Below, piece by piece: positions 44,805 through 53,602 of a stretch of 64,000 nt of DNA (the stretch's first letter is position 1; every line of letters begins with the position of its first letter). The notes below the pieces were generated by a model, which searched no databases, was not told where the DNA came from, and saw nothing but the letters and a program-made list of their open reading frames with translations. The position numbers were made by a program, and so were the translations under genes. Source of the DNA: Streptomyces sp. ICC1. GTDB taxonomy: Bacteria; Actinomycetota; Actinomycetes; Streptomycetales; Streptomycetaceae. The stretch spans positions 8,556,011 to 8,620,010 of the forward strand of contig NZ_CP030287.1 in the NCBI RefSeq assembly GCF_003287935.1. The letters are read 5' to 3'.

Positions 44805-45239
44805 CTACTGCAGTCGGGACTCCGGCTCCTCGTCGTCCTCGTCGGGCAGCTTCACGTCGCTGACCGCGATGTTGACCTCGACGACCTCCAGGCCGGTCAT
44901 CCGCTCCACCGCCGAGACGACGTTCTCACGGACGGCCCGGGCGACGTCGCGGATCGACACGCCGTAGTCCACGACGATCTCCAGATCGAGGGCGGTCTGC
45001 ACCTCGCCGACCTCCGCCTTCACGCCCCGGCTGACGGCGGACTTGGACCCGCCGGGGACGCGGTCGCGGACGGCGCCGAAGGTACGGGACAGGCCGCTGC
45101 CACTGCCCATGGCGTGGACTCCGACGACCTCGCGGGCGGCCAGGCCGGCGATCTTCTCGACCACCCCGTCGGCGATGCTCGTCCGGCCCCGGTCGCCGGG
45201 AGGCTTGGCGGCGGCGCCGCCGGAAGCGGATTCGGTCAT
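44805..45239 (-). CDS. Asp23/Gls24 family envelope stress protein
   Basis: This 144-residue protein is the first gene of the operon. It has the full Asp23 core: RTSIADGVVEKIAGLAAREVVGVHAMG, VQTALDLEIVVDYGVSIRDVARAVRENVVSAVERMTGLEVVEVNIAVSDVKL, and an acidic tail DEDDEEPE. Asp23 proteins sit under the membrane through AmaP and are linked to cell-envelope stress. No stress promoter is clearly visible upstream because a join lies near 45280. Confidence 0.88.
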   Translation of the reverse strand: MTESASGGAAAKPPGDRGRTSIADGVVEKIAGLAAREVVGVHAMGSGSGLSRTFGAVRDRVPGGSKSAVSRGVKAEVGEVQTALDLEIVVDYGVSIRDVARAVRENVVSAVERMTGLEVVEVNIAVSDVKLPDEDDEEPESRLQ

Positions 45240-45280
45240 GTCGGGTCCCTTCGCGCGGGTGGGCTCCCGACCACGGTAAG

Positions 45281-45552
45281 GCGGGGCTCACGGTGGCCGA
45301 CCTCGTGGCCAGGGGCCGCCACCCGCACCAGAGTTGGCTGCGGCAGTGGTCCTTGGACGACGCCTCCGTCGTGGAGCGCGCGCTGGCCATGACCGGGGTG
45401 GCCGACCTGCCGACCGTTCCGTTGACGCGCTCTCCGGGGGTCAGCGGCAACGGGTCTTGATCTTGATGACCCTTGCCCAGGGCACCGACCTGCTGCTGCT
45501 CGACGAGCCCAACAACTACTTTGACCCTGCGCCCGCCCTCGACCTGCCCCAC
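45281..45552 (+). pseudogene. Siderophore-type ABC ATPase fragment
   Basis: An internal piece of a FepC-type ATPase: LTVADLVARGRHPHQSWLRQWS, VVERALAMTGVADL, then in another frame VDALSGGQRQRVLILMTLAQGTDLLLLDEPNNYFD. There is no Walker A motif and one frame change near 45405. Several positions differ from the usual sequence (NNYFDP for TTYLDL). It runs straight into NamZ sequence at about 45552, so it is a chimeric fragment. Confidence 0.7.
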
Positions 45553-46605
45553 CTGGTCGACGTACTGCACGCCGACGAACGCGTCGACCTGGTCGCGGTC
45601 TTCGGCCCCGAGCACGGCTTCCGGGGGACGGCACAGGCGGGCGGTTCGGAGGGGACCGGGCGGGATCCGGCGACCGGCCTGCCCGTGTACGACACGTACG
45701 GCAAGAGCGGGCAGGGCCTGGCGGACGTCTTCACGGCCGCCGGCGTCGACACCGTCGTCTTCGACATCCAGGACGTCGGCGCCCGCTTCTACACCTACAT
45801 CTGGACCCTCTACGACTGCATGCGCGCGGCCGCGCTCGCCGGCAAGGCGGTGGTGGTGCTGGACCGGCCCAACCCGGTGGGCGGCGTACGGGCCGCCGGG
45901 CCCGTCCTGCGGCGCCCGTACGCGAGCTTCGTGGGCCGGGAGCCGATCTCGCTCGCGCACGGGATGACGGCGGGCGAGCTGGCCGGGCTCTTCGCGGGCG
46001 AGTTCCTCCGGGAGAGCGGCCCCGCCGTGCGGCCCGTCCGGCTGCGGGTGGTGCGGATGACCGGGTGGCGGCGGGAGTCCTTCTTCGACGGGACGGGCCT
46101 GCCCTGGGTGCCGCCGAGCCCGAACATGCCGACCCCGGCCACGGCCCTCGCGTACGCCGGCACCTGCCTGCTCGAGGGGACGAACCTGTCCGAGGGCCGC
46201 GGTACGGCCACCCCGTTCGAGCTCGTCGGGGCGGAGGGCGCCGACCGGCGGTGGGCCGAGGCGGCGGACGCGCTGGGACTGCCCGGCGTGTGGTTCCGGG
46301 AGGCGTATTTCACGCCTTCCTTCTCCAAGCACTCGGGGAGGCTCTGCGGCGGGGTCCGGCTGATCGTGCACGACCGGGAGGCCTTCGATCCGGTCCGGGC
46401 CGGGATCGGGCTGCTGGTCACCGCGCGCCGGACGTGGAGCGGTTTCGCGTGGCGCGCGGACCACTGGATCGACCGCCTGACGGGGTCGGACCGGGTCCGG
46501 GTGATGGTCGACGCGGGGGCGGGCGTGGAGGAGATCGCGGCCGACTGGGCGGCGGAGCTGGCCGGCTTCGCGGCGCTGCGGGAGGGCTATCTGCTCTATC
46601 CGTGA
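45553..46605 (+). CDS. Exo-beta-N-acetylmuramidase NamZ-type (DUF1343/GH171), N-terminus missing
   Basis: About 350 residues of a DUF1343 protein are present. It has LVAVFGPEHGFRGTAQAG, VFDIQDVGARFYTYIWTLYDCM, VVVLDRPNPVGG, GTGLPWVPPSPNMPTP (substrate loop) and LLEGTNLSEGRGTATPFEL. Known NamZ releases terminal N-acetylmuramic acid from peptidoglycan fragments. The first 45 or so residues are replaced by ABC ATPase sequence; the long frame from 45334 is not a real fusion. No signal peptide can be judged. Confidence 0.85.
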   Translation: MVDVLHADERVDLVAVFGPEHGFRGTAQAGGSEGTGRDPATGLPVYDTYGKSGQGLADVFTAAGVDTVVFDIQDVGARFYTYIWTLYDCMRAAALAGKAVVVLDRPNPVGGVRAAGPVLRRPYASFVGREPISLAHGMTAGELAGLFAGEFLRESGPAVRPVRLRVVRMTGWRRESFFDGTGLPWVPPSPNMPTPATALAYAGTCLLEGTNLSEGRGTATPFELVGAEGADRRWAEAADALGLPGVWFREAYFTPSFSKHSGRLCGGVRLIVHDREAFDPVRAGIGLLVTARRTWSGFAWRADHWIDRLTGSDRVRVMVDAGAGVEEIAADWAAELAGFAALREGYLLYP

Positions 46606-46718
46606 GCCGGTGGCGCGCGGGGCGCCGACCGGCGGCCGCGCGGGAGCTGCGAGGGGGCTGGCCGAGCGGGGGTCCGCGCAGGATGCTGTCGGCAGGACAC
46701 GGCGTGGAGGGGGACGTC

Positions 46719-48071
46719 ATGGTGCACATCGGTGCGACGGCGGCTGCGGGCGCGGCGGGGATCGGGGCCGGACCGTACGTGGAACTGACCTACGACGCCG
46801 AGGGCGACGCGGCCCCGGGCGCGCGGGAGGCGGTCTTCGGGATCGAGGCGACCGACCTGCTGGTCTTCGCCCACGGATGGAACTCCGACCGGTCCACCGC
46901 GACGCGGCTCTTCGACCGGTTCTACGCCCCCTTCGCGGATCTGGTGGGGACCGGGGTGCGACTGGGGTACGCGGGGGTCGTGTGGCCCTCGATCCGGTTC
47001 TCCGACGAGCCGATACCCGACTTCGACGCCCTCGACGCCCTCGGCGCGCGCGACGGGCTCGCGGAACCGGGCCACGGGACGGCCCTGGCGCCGGCCACCC
47101 GCCGGGCGCTCGGCGCGTTCTGGCCGGGCCGGGCCGCGGAGCTCGACCGGATCGCCGAACTGCTGGAGGAGCGGCCGGCGCTGGAGGGCGCCTTCACCGA
47201 GTTCGGCGCGCTGGTCAGGGAGCTCGCCGGGGTGGACGGGGTGGGCGCGGGCGACGACCTGGGGTCGGCCTTCGCCGCGCGCGAGGTCCCGGCCTTCCTC
47301 ACCGAGGACGTGCTGCGGGTGTGCCGGGAGTTCACCGATGCCCTGGCCGAGGCGGGCGCCGCCTGCCCCGAGGGCCCCGCCGCACCCGGCCCCTCGGCGG
47401 GCCCGGGGCTGCGGACGCTGTGGAGCGGCGCCAAGGAGGTGCTGCGGCAGGCCACGTACTACCAGATGAAGGCCCGCGCCGGGGTGGTCGGCCAGTACGG
47501 GCTCGGGCCGGTGCTGGCGGAGCTGGCGCACCGGCGGCCGGCCCTGCGGGTCCATCTCATCGGGCACAGCTTCGGCGGCCGGGTGGTGTCCTTCGCGCTG
47601 CGCGCGCTGCCGGCCGGGGCCCGGAACGTGAAGTCCCTCACGCTCCTCCAAGGCGCCTTCTCCCACTACGCGTTCGCCGACAGCCTGCCCCACGACCGGG
47701 GCCGCGGCGGGGCCCTGCGCGGGCTGCAGCACCGGGTCGACGGCCCGGTGACGGCCTGCCACTCCTCCTACGACTCCTCCCTCAAGGTGTTCTATCCGCT
47801 GGCCTCCCGGATGGCGGGTGATTCGGCCGGTCTCCTCGGTTTCGACGAGCGGTGGGGCGCGATCGGGCACGACGGGGTGCGGGGGGTCCCGGGGGCGCCT
47901 CGGCTGACCCTCGACGCGGCCCTGCGCGACGGTCTGCCGGCGGCGGGCTGCGTCAGCGTGGACGCCGGTTCCGTGGTCCGGCGCGGCGGGGCCCCCTCGG
48001 GGGCGCACAGCGACATCTGCCACGAGGAGCTGGCCCGGCTGGTGGTCGTGGCGGGGCGCATGGGGCGCTGA
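46719..48071 (+). CDS. Alpha/beta-hydrolase domain protein of unknown role
   Basis: This 450-residue protein has LLVFAHGWNSDRSTATRLFDRFYAPF early and the nucleophile elbow VHLIGHSFGGRVVSFALRALP at about residue 285. It therefore has a serine-hydrolase fold, with Asp/His candidates in the C-terminus (GAHSDICHEELA). There is no signal peptide. The ATG follows a strong ggaggggg site. The middle region is helical and specific to actinobacteria. The substrate is unknown. Confidence 0.75.
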   Translation: MVHIGATAAAGAAGIGAGPYVELTYDAEGDAAPGAREAVFGIEATDLLVFAHGWNSDRSTATRLFDRFYAPFADLVGTGVRLGYAGVVWPSIRFSDEPIPDFDALDALGARDGLAEPGHGTALAPATRRALGAFWPGRAAELDRIAELLEERPALEGAFTEFGALVRELAGVDGVGAGDDLGSAFAAREVPAFLTEDVLRVCREFTDALAEAGAACPEGPAAPGPSAGPGLRTLWSGAKEVLRQATYYQMKARAGVVGQYGLGPVLAELAHRRPALRVHLIGHSFGGRVVSFALRALPAGARNVKSLTLLQGAFSHYAFADSLPHDRGRGGALRGLQHRVDGPVTACHSSYDSSLKVFYPLASRMAGDSAGLLGFDERWGAIGHDGVRGVPGAPRLTLDAALRDGLPAAGCVSVDAGSVVRRGGAPSGAHSDICHEELARLVVVAGRMGR

Positions 48072-48206
48072 GTTCCGGCCATGTGCCACCCGCACGCCTC
48101 GACCGCCCCCGCATGCGCCCACACCGGGCAGGGCATGTTGGGCTCACGGCGCGGTGCGCGGCGGGCGCGGCGCTCGGCGCTGGGCGCTCGACGGAGGTGA
48201 AGGGTG

Positions 48207-49090
48207 ATGGCGGGTTTCCGGAGTCTGGCCTACCAGGTGCGTGACGCGCACAACGACGGGGCCCTGCGGCGCCATTCGCTGCGCCGCTGCCTGGAGCGGT
48301 TCGCCCCGTACGGGCACCGCGCGACCTGGTGGCACCTGTGCGCCCGGCACGGGATCGGCCCCGAGGACCGGGCGGCCGACCCCTCGCGGCTGGTGGCCGC
48401 GCTGGAGGAGCTGGAGGACGCGCGGGCGGTCTGGCTGGAGTACGAACGACAGTTCGCGGCGCGGCGCCGGCGCGAGAAGCACGACGGGCTGCGGCGGCCG
48501 GAGTGGGCCTGGGCGGGCAGCGGGGACGCGGTGGTGCGGTGCGCCGATCCGGGGGTCCGGCCGCAGGGGGCGCTGGGCGAGGTGCTGCGGCGGCTGGTGG
48601 TGGCGCTGGAGTCGGAGCCGGGCACGGTGTGCCCGGTCTGCGGGGCGCGGGAGCTGCACTGGCCGGCGGTGGCGCCCGCCACCGCGGTGTGGGCGTGGGA
48701 CGGGCCGGTGTGCGCGGGCTGCGGGATCGTGGTGCCGAGACCGGCGCTGGCGGACTCGGCGCTGGCCGGGGCGGGAGCCGGGTCCGGTGTCCGGGCCCGG
48801 GCGGCCTCCGGTGTCAGGGCCCGGGCGACCTCCGGTGTCAGGGCGGGTGTCCGGGCCCGGGGCGCCGGCGCCGCTGCTGGTGTCGCTGAACGGTTCGCGG
48901 GGCGCCCGCGACGGGGCGGCCGTGCCGCTGTCCCCGCAGGACCTGGTGGAGTCGGCGCTGGGGGCGGTGGCCGCCGGGGCCGGGGAGGTGCTGGCGCATC
49001 CGCGCACCCCGTGCGGGCGGGAGAGCCTCTCGCCCCGGGTGGTGGGGCCGCTGCTGGAGGCCTTGCGGGACGCCGGACTCGGAGACGCCG
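48207..49090 (+). CDS. Hypothetical protein with zinc-ribbon-like motif, frame broken
   Basis: It starts MAGFRSLAYQVRDAHNDGALRRHSLRRCLERFAPYG and contains VCPVCGARELHW and VCAGCGIVVPRP, a probable zinc ribbon. After about 48790 the original frame becomes Arg/Ala/Gly repeats, while the next frame becomes coding-like (APLLVSLNGSRGARDGAAVPLSPQDLVESALGAV..). A frame change must lie within the 24-bp repeats at 48783-48843. The end is unknown because M6 protease sequence starts near 49091. Not recognised beyond this. Confidence 0.5.
48783..48843. repeat. Tandem 24-bp repeat
   Basis: Two and a half copies of tccggtgtc(c/a)gggcccggg-type units lie inside the hypothetical gene, at the place where its reading frame changes. 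Confidence 0.7.
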
Positions 49091-51370
49091 GCGGGGGCGG
49101 CCGGACCGCAGACCGGGCAGCAGCACGCCGCCGCCCCGCCGCTCGCGCCCCTGGAGCTCCAACGCCAGGCCCTGCGCCGCCAAGCCCTCGAAGACATCGC
49201 CCGCGGCGGCGCCGGCGGCGCGGAGGCCGGGCTCGCAGGCGGCCTGCGGGCGGAGGCGGACGGCACGCTCCCGCGCCAGGCGAAGGTCGGCAAGCGGTAC
49301 GTCGAGCTGGCCCGGGAACGCAAGGACAAGGTCTTCGTGATCCTCGCCGAGTTCGGCGACCAGGTGGACAACACGACCGAGTTCGAGGGCAAGCCGCGCT
49401 TCGGCGGCACTCCCGGCCCGCTGCACAACACCATCGGCAAGCCGGCCAAGGACGACAACCACACTCTGTGGCGCAAGGACTTCGACCGGGCCTTCTACCA
49501 GAAGCAGTTCTTCTCCACCGACCCGCAGTCGGCGTCCATGCGCGCCTACTACCGCCTCCAGTCCTCCGGCCGCTACGACATGGACGGCACGGTGAGCGAC
49601 TGGGTCAAGCTCCCCTGGAACGAGGCCCGTTACGGCACGGACAACTGTTCCGAGTCCGGCCAGTGCCGGTCCAACTGGGACATGATCCGGGACGCCACGG
49701 CCGCCTGGTACGACTCCGAGCGCGCCAAGGGCCGTACGCCCGGGCAGATCAAGGCGCAGCTCGCCGAGTACGACGTGTGGGACCGCTACGACGCCGACCA
49801 CGACGGGAACTTCGACGAGCCGGACGGCTACCTCGACCACCTCGTCGTCGTCCACGCGGGCAAGGACGGGACCTGGGGCGGCGGCGCGCAGGGCAAGGAC
49901 GCCGTCTGGGCGCACCGCTGGTTCGCCTACTGGAACCAGGCCGGCAGCGCGGGCCCCGAGGGCAACAAGGCGGGCGGCACCCCGGTCGGCGACACCGGCA
50001 TCTGGGCCGGCGACTACCTGACCGGCGGCGAGAACAGCGGCGCCGGGCTCTTCTCGCACGAGTTCGGGCACGATCTGGGCCTGCCGGACCTCTACAGCTC
50101 GGACGGGGACAACAGCGTCAACTTCTGGTCGCTGATGTCCTCCGCCTCGTACCTGGGCAAGGGCCCCAAGTCCACGGGCGAGTTCCCGGGCGACCTCGAC
50201 CCGTGGAGCAAGCTGCAGTTGGGCTGGCTCCAGTACACGGAGGCCGACGCGGGCCGCACCACGCGCGCGACGCTCGGCGTGTCCGGTTACAACACCGAGG
50301 ATCCGCAGGCCTTGTTGGTGCACCTGCCGCCGTCCGTGACCACGACCGAGCTGGCCGACCCGTACGAGGGCGGCAGCCAGTGGTGGAGCGGTACGGGCGA
50401 CTTCATGGACAACACGCTGACCCGCACGGTCGACCTCACGGGGACGCCGGCCGGGACGCCCGCCCGGCTCGACGCCCGGGTCTGGTACGACATCGAGCAG
50501 GACTTCGACTACCTGACGGTGGAGGCCTCCACGGACGGCGGGTCCGGGTGGACGGCGCTGCCGGGCACGGTGGACTCCGCGCCGACCGGGCCGAAGGGGA
50601 TCACCGGCACCTCGGCGGGCTGGACGCGGCTGTCGGTTCCGCTGGACCGGTTCGCGGGCGGGCCGGTCCAGTTGAGGCTGCGCGTCACCTCCGACAGCAA
50701 CACCCACGGCAAGGGCGTCGCCTTCGACGACATCCGCATCACGGCGGGCGACGGCACGGCGGGCGACGTCACGGAACTGCTGCACGACGGGGCGGAGCAG
50801 GGCGCGAACGGCTGGAGCGCGGTCAAGTGGTCGCGCACGCAGGGGCGTACGGGCAGCGAGCAGCACCCGCGCGCGTACTTCGTGGAGAACCGGCGCCACA
50901 CCGGCTACGGCAGCATGCTCAAGACCGGGCCGTACAACTTCGGCTTCACGGGCGACAAGGTGGAGTTCTTCCCGTACCAGGAGGGCGTGCTGGTCTGGCT
51001 CTGGAACACGGCGCAGAGCGACAACACCACCAAGGCGCACCCGGGCGAGGGCCTGCTGCTGCCCGTCGACGCCCGCCCGGAGCCGCTGACGTACGCGGAC
51101 GGCACCCTGCTCAACGCCCGCGCGCAGACCTTCGACGCCACCTTCTCGCTCGGCAGGAGCGACCGGATCGTCCTGCACAAGGCGGGCGCGCCGACGGTGA
51201 TCCCGGCGCGGCCGGGCGTGCCGGTCTTCGACGACCGCCGCGGGACCTACTGGGACGCGCGGCTGCCGCAGCTCGGGGTCAAGGTGCCGGACACCGGGAC
51301 CCGGATCGCGGTGGCGAAGGAGGCCTCAGGCGGGGCGGTGACGACGGTCCAGGTGAGCCCGTCGAAGTAG
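49091..51370 (+). CDS. Immune inhibitor A-type M6 metalloprotease, signal peptide missing
   Basis: About 760 residues of a large secreted protease are present. The propeptide-like start (LELQRQALRRQALEDIARGG) is followed by the M6 catalytic domain with SHEFGHDLGLPDLYS (HExxH zinc site) and NFWSLMSSASYLG. Beta-sandwich domains (MAM/CBM-like, for example LRLRVTSDSNTHGKGVAFDDIRI) form the C-terminal half. Bacillus relatives degrade host antibacterial proteins; in Streptomyces the role is general protein breakdown. The 5' end joins abruptly to the previous gene near 49091, so the start and export signal are lost. Confidence 0.88.
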   Translation, partial: AGAAGPQTGQQHAAAPPLAPLELQRQALRRQALEDIARGGAGGAEAGLAGGLRAEADGTLPRQAKVGKRYVELARERKDKVFVILAEFGDQVDNTTEFEGKPRFGGTPGPLHNTIGKPAKDDNHTLWRKDFDRAFYQKQFFSTDPQSASMRAYYRLQSSGRYDMDGTVSDWVKLPWNEARYGTDNCSESGQCRSNWDMIRDATAAWYDSERAKGRTPGQIKAQLAEYDVWDRYDADHDGNFDEPDGYLDHLVVVHAGKDGTWGGGAQGKDAVWAHRWFAYWNQAGSAGPEGNKAGGTPVGDTGIWAGDYLTGGENSGAGLFSHEFGHDLGLPDLYSSDGDNSVNFWSLMSSASYLGKGPKSTGEFPGDLDPWSKLQLGWLQYTEADAGRTTRATLGVSGYNTEDPQALLVHLPPSVTTTELADPYEGGSQWWSGTGDFMDNTLTRTVDLTGTPAGTPARLDARVWYDIEQDFDYLTVEASTDGGSGWTALPGTVDSAPTGPKGITGTSAGWTRLSVPLDRFAGGPVQLRLRVTSDSNTHGKGVAFDDIRITAGDGTAGDVTELLHDGAEQGANGWSAVKWSRTQGRTGSEQHPRAYFVENRRHTGYGSMLKTGPYNFGFTGDKVEFFPYQEGVLVWLWNTAQSDNTTKAHPGEGLLLPVDARPEPLTYADGTLLNARAQTFDATFSLGRSDRIVLHKAGAPTVIPARPGVPVFDDRRGTYWDARLPQLGVKVPDTGTRIAVAKEASGGAVTTVQVSPSK

Positions 51371-51393
51371 CCGCCCGCGCCGCGGCCACAGCA

Positions 51394-52464
51394 CTAGATC
51401 CTGGCCTCCGGGTTGAGGGATGCGTATTCCAGGGGCGCCGACGGGTCGATGGTCAGCTGGTGCGGGGCGGGTTCCACGCCCGCCCGCACCAGCAGGTCGC
51501 CGATGGCGGCGATCATCGCGCCGTTGTCGGTGCACAGCGTCATCGGCGGCACCCGCAGCTCGATCCCGGCGGAGGCGCAGCGGCGCTCCGCGAGGGCGCG
51601 GACCCGGGAGTTGGCGGCCACCCCGCCGACGACCACCAGGGTGCCGACGCCGTACTCCTTGCAGGCCGCGACCGCCTTGCGGGTGAGCACGTCGGCCACC
51701 GCCTCCTGGAGCGAGGCCGCGCCGTCGGCGACCGGCGGCTCCTCGCCGCGCTGCCGGTGGCCCTCGGCCCAGCGGGCGGCGGCCGTCTTGAGCCCCGAGA
51801 AGGAGAAGGAGTACGCGTACGGGTCCCCCGAGCGCGGCCCGCCGGTCAGCGGACGGGGGAAGGCGACGGCCTTGGGGTCGCCTCCCCGGGCGGCGCGGTC
51901 GATGGCCGGGCCGCCCGGGTAGGGCAGCCCGAGGACGCGGGCGACCTTGTCGAAGCACTCGCCCGCGGCGTCGTCGAGGGTGTCGCCGAGGTGCAGGATC
52001 GGCTCGCGCACGAGGTCGCGCACCAGGAGCAGCGAGGTGTGGCCGCCGGAGACGATCAGCACCATGCAGGGCTCGGGCAGCGGACCGTGTTCCAGGGTGT
52101 CGGCGGCGACGTGCCCGGCGAGGTGGTGGACGCCGTAGAGCGGCAGCCCGAGCGCGTAGGCGAGGGTCTTGGCGCCGGCCAGGCCGACCTGGAGGGCGCC
52201 GGAGAGGCCGGGGCCGGTGGTGACGGCGATCGCGTCGAGCTGGTCCGCGCGCAGTCCGGCCTGGTCGAGGGCCTGGCGGACCACGGGGTTGAAGGCGTGC
52301 AGGTGGGCGCGGGCCGCGATCTCGGGGACGACGCCGCCGAAGCGGGCGTGCTCGTCCATGCTGGAGGCGACGACGTGCGCGAGCAGTCTCCCGTCCCGCA
52401 CGATGCCCGCCCCGGTCTCGTCGCACGAAGACTCGATCCCGAGCACCACCGGAGACCCCGCCAC
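51394..52464 (-). CDS. tsaD: tRNA N6-adenosine threonylcarbamoyltransferase
   Basis: This complete 356-residue universal protein attaches threonylcarbamoyl to A37 of ANN-decoding tRNAs, with TsaB, TsaC and TsaE. Motifs are [32 protein letters not shown] (metal His), [23 protein letters not shown] and [13 protein letters not shown]. The GTG start at 52464 follows a gaaggtgg site. A 31-bp palindrome lies 12 bases upstream. The usual tsaB-rimI neighbours are not present, perhaps because of joins nearby. Confidence 0.96.
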   Translation of the reverse strand: MAGSPVVLGIESSCDETGAGIVRDGRLLAHVVASSMDEHARFGGVVPEIAARAHLHAFNPVVRQALDQAGLRADQLDAIAVTTGPGLSGALQVGLAGAKTLAYALGLPLYGVHHLAGHVAADTLEHGPLPEPCMVLIVSGGHTSLLLVRDLVREPILHLGDTLDDAAGECFDKVARVLGLPYPGGPAIDRAARGGDPKAVAFPRPLTGGPRSGDPYAYSFSFSGLKTAAARWAEGHRQRGEEPPVADGAASLQEAVADVLTRKAVAACKEYGVGTLVVVGGVAANSRVRALAERRCASAGIELRVPPMTLCTDNGAMIAAIGDLLVRAGVEPAPHQLTIDPSAPLEYASLNPEARI

Positions 52465-52476
52465 ACCGCCACCTTC

Positions 52477-52507
52477 ACCCTTATTGCGAGCTGTTCGCAA
52501 TAAGGGT
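52477..52507. promoter_or_regulatory. 31-bp perfect palindrome upstream of tsaD
   Basis: Arms of 13 bp (acccttattgcga and its complement) around gctgt. It is A/T-rich inside very GC-rich DNA. The core ttattgcga-N5-tcgcaataa resembles Fur-family metal-regulator operators. It sits just before the tsaD ribosome-binding site. Whether it is an operator or a transcript hairpin is not settled. Confidence 0.5.
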
Positions 52508-52661
52508 ACCGGCCGCCGCACCCCCTCGCGGCCGCCCGCGAACCGGCCCCCGAGCCGTCCCCGCGCGAGTGTGAGGACGGACACGCCGCGACGAGGGAAC
52601 CCCTGCCGGTCCGTTGCGGTCGGACTGGACGTCGTAGGAGTCGTCGGGGCGGGAGTGCCGC

Positions 52662-52904
52662 ATGTTCACAGAGGTTCGCGGGAGGGCCGTACGGGGCTTC
52701 CTGCCGGCCGCCATCTGCTGCGCCCTGCTCCTCGGCGGCGCCGGGTACGTGTGGGGGCTGCGCGGGCTGGCCGCCCACGTCTCCGAGGGCGATCCCGGCC
52801 GGGGCAGCTACGTCCAGGACACCCGGAGCGCCGACAGCGCGGCGGGCACTCTCCTGGACCGCTCCGCCGACGGCGCCATCGGCTTCCGCGGCGGCCGTCG
52901 CCGT
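52662..52904 (+). pseudogene. Membrane protein fragment, 3' end lost
   Basis: ATG 52662 starts [40 protein letters not shown], one membrane helix, then continues to DRSADGAIGFRGG. The gene stops at a mosaic-end remnant (52907). Family not recognised. Confidence 0.5.
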
Positions 52905-52906
52905 CG

Positions 52907-52925
52907 CGATGCGTATAAGGGACAG
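52907..52925. other. Tn5/Nextera mosaic-end remnant
   Basis: The bases cgatgcgtataagggacag match the 19-bp mosaic end at 16 positions. It separates a truncated membrane protein gene from a cysteine dioxygenase gene that lacks its start. Confidence 0.85.
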
Positions 52926-52926
52926 G

Positions 52927-53454
52927 GTCGAGAGCGACCTCCAGATCGCCGGCGACATCCTCTCCGTCCAGCACCTCCTGCGGCCCGCCCCCGAGCACCC
53001 GGCCACCGTCGCCGAGTTCGTGGGCCTCGCCCGCTCCATCGCCGAGAACCGCTCCGAGTGGGAGCACCTGGTCCGCTACGACGCCACCACCCGCTGGTAC
53101 CACCGGCTGCGCACCGTTCCCCAAGCTCTCGGCTCCGCTCGAGCAGGGGAGACCCCATTCGGCTACGAGGTCTGGCTCCTCAGCTGGGTCCCCGGCCAGG
53201 GCAGCGGCCTGCACGACCACGGCGACTCCTCCGGTGTGCTCACCGTCCTGGAGGGCGAGCTCACCGAGCACACCGCCCGCGGCCCGCTCGCCCTCGGCGC
53301 CGGCTCCCAGCGGATCTTCGCCCCGGGCTACGCCCACGAGGTCGTCAACGACACCCTCGACGGAGCGGTCAGCCTGCACGTGTACTTCCCCGGCCTGACC
53401 CGGATGCCGATGCACAGCTGCTCCCCGGCCCTGACCGAGACCCTCCCGGTCTGA
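52927..53454 (+). CDS. Cysteine dioxygenase, extreme N-terminus missing
   Basis: The 175 residues are of a cupin-fold enzyme that oxidises cysteine to cysteine sulfinate. Iron-binding residues lie in GSGLHDHGDSSGVLTVLEGELTEH (two His) and PGYAHEVVNDTL (third His). The tail VSLHVYFPGLTRMPMHSC is typical. An apparent ATG at 52909 is created by the mosaic-end remnant. A handful of N-terminal residues are lost. FbiA follows on the same strand. Confidence 0.88.
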   Translation, partial: VESDLQIAGDILSVQHLLRPAPEHPATVAEFVGLARSIAENRSEWEHLVRYDATTRWYHRLRTVPQALGSARAGETPFGYEVWLLSWVPGQGSGLHDHGDSSGVLTVLEGELTEHTARGPLALGAGSQRIFAPGYAHEVVNDTLDGAVSLHVYFPGLTRMPMHSCSPALTETLPV

Positions 53455-53480
53455 CCGGGGCGTCACCCGCTGCGGGCGGC

Positions 53481-53593
53481 CTGACAGTCCCGCCCGTCGC
53501 CCGACCACCACCCCTCAAGGGATCAGCCTTCGGCTGACAGTCCCGCCCGTCGCCCGACCACCACCCCTCAAGGGATCAGCCTTCGGCTGACAG
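53481..53593. repeat. Tandem 53-bp direct repeat
   Basis: Two identical 53-bp units (starting ctgacagtcccgcccgtcg) plus seven bases of a third lie between the cysteine dioxygenase stop and the fbiA start. Each unit ends in a tcagccttcggctga hairpin. Confidence 0.9.
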
Positions 53594-53602
53594 ACTGTCT
53601 CC

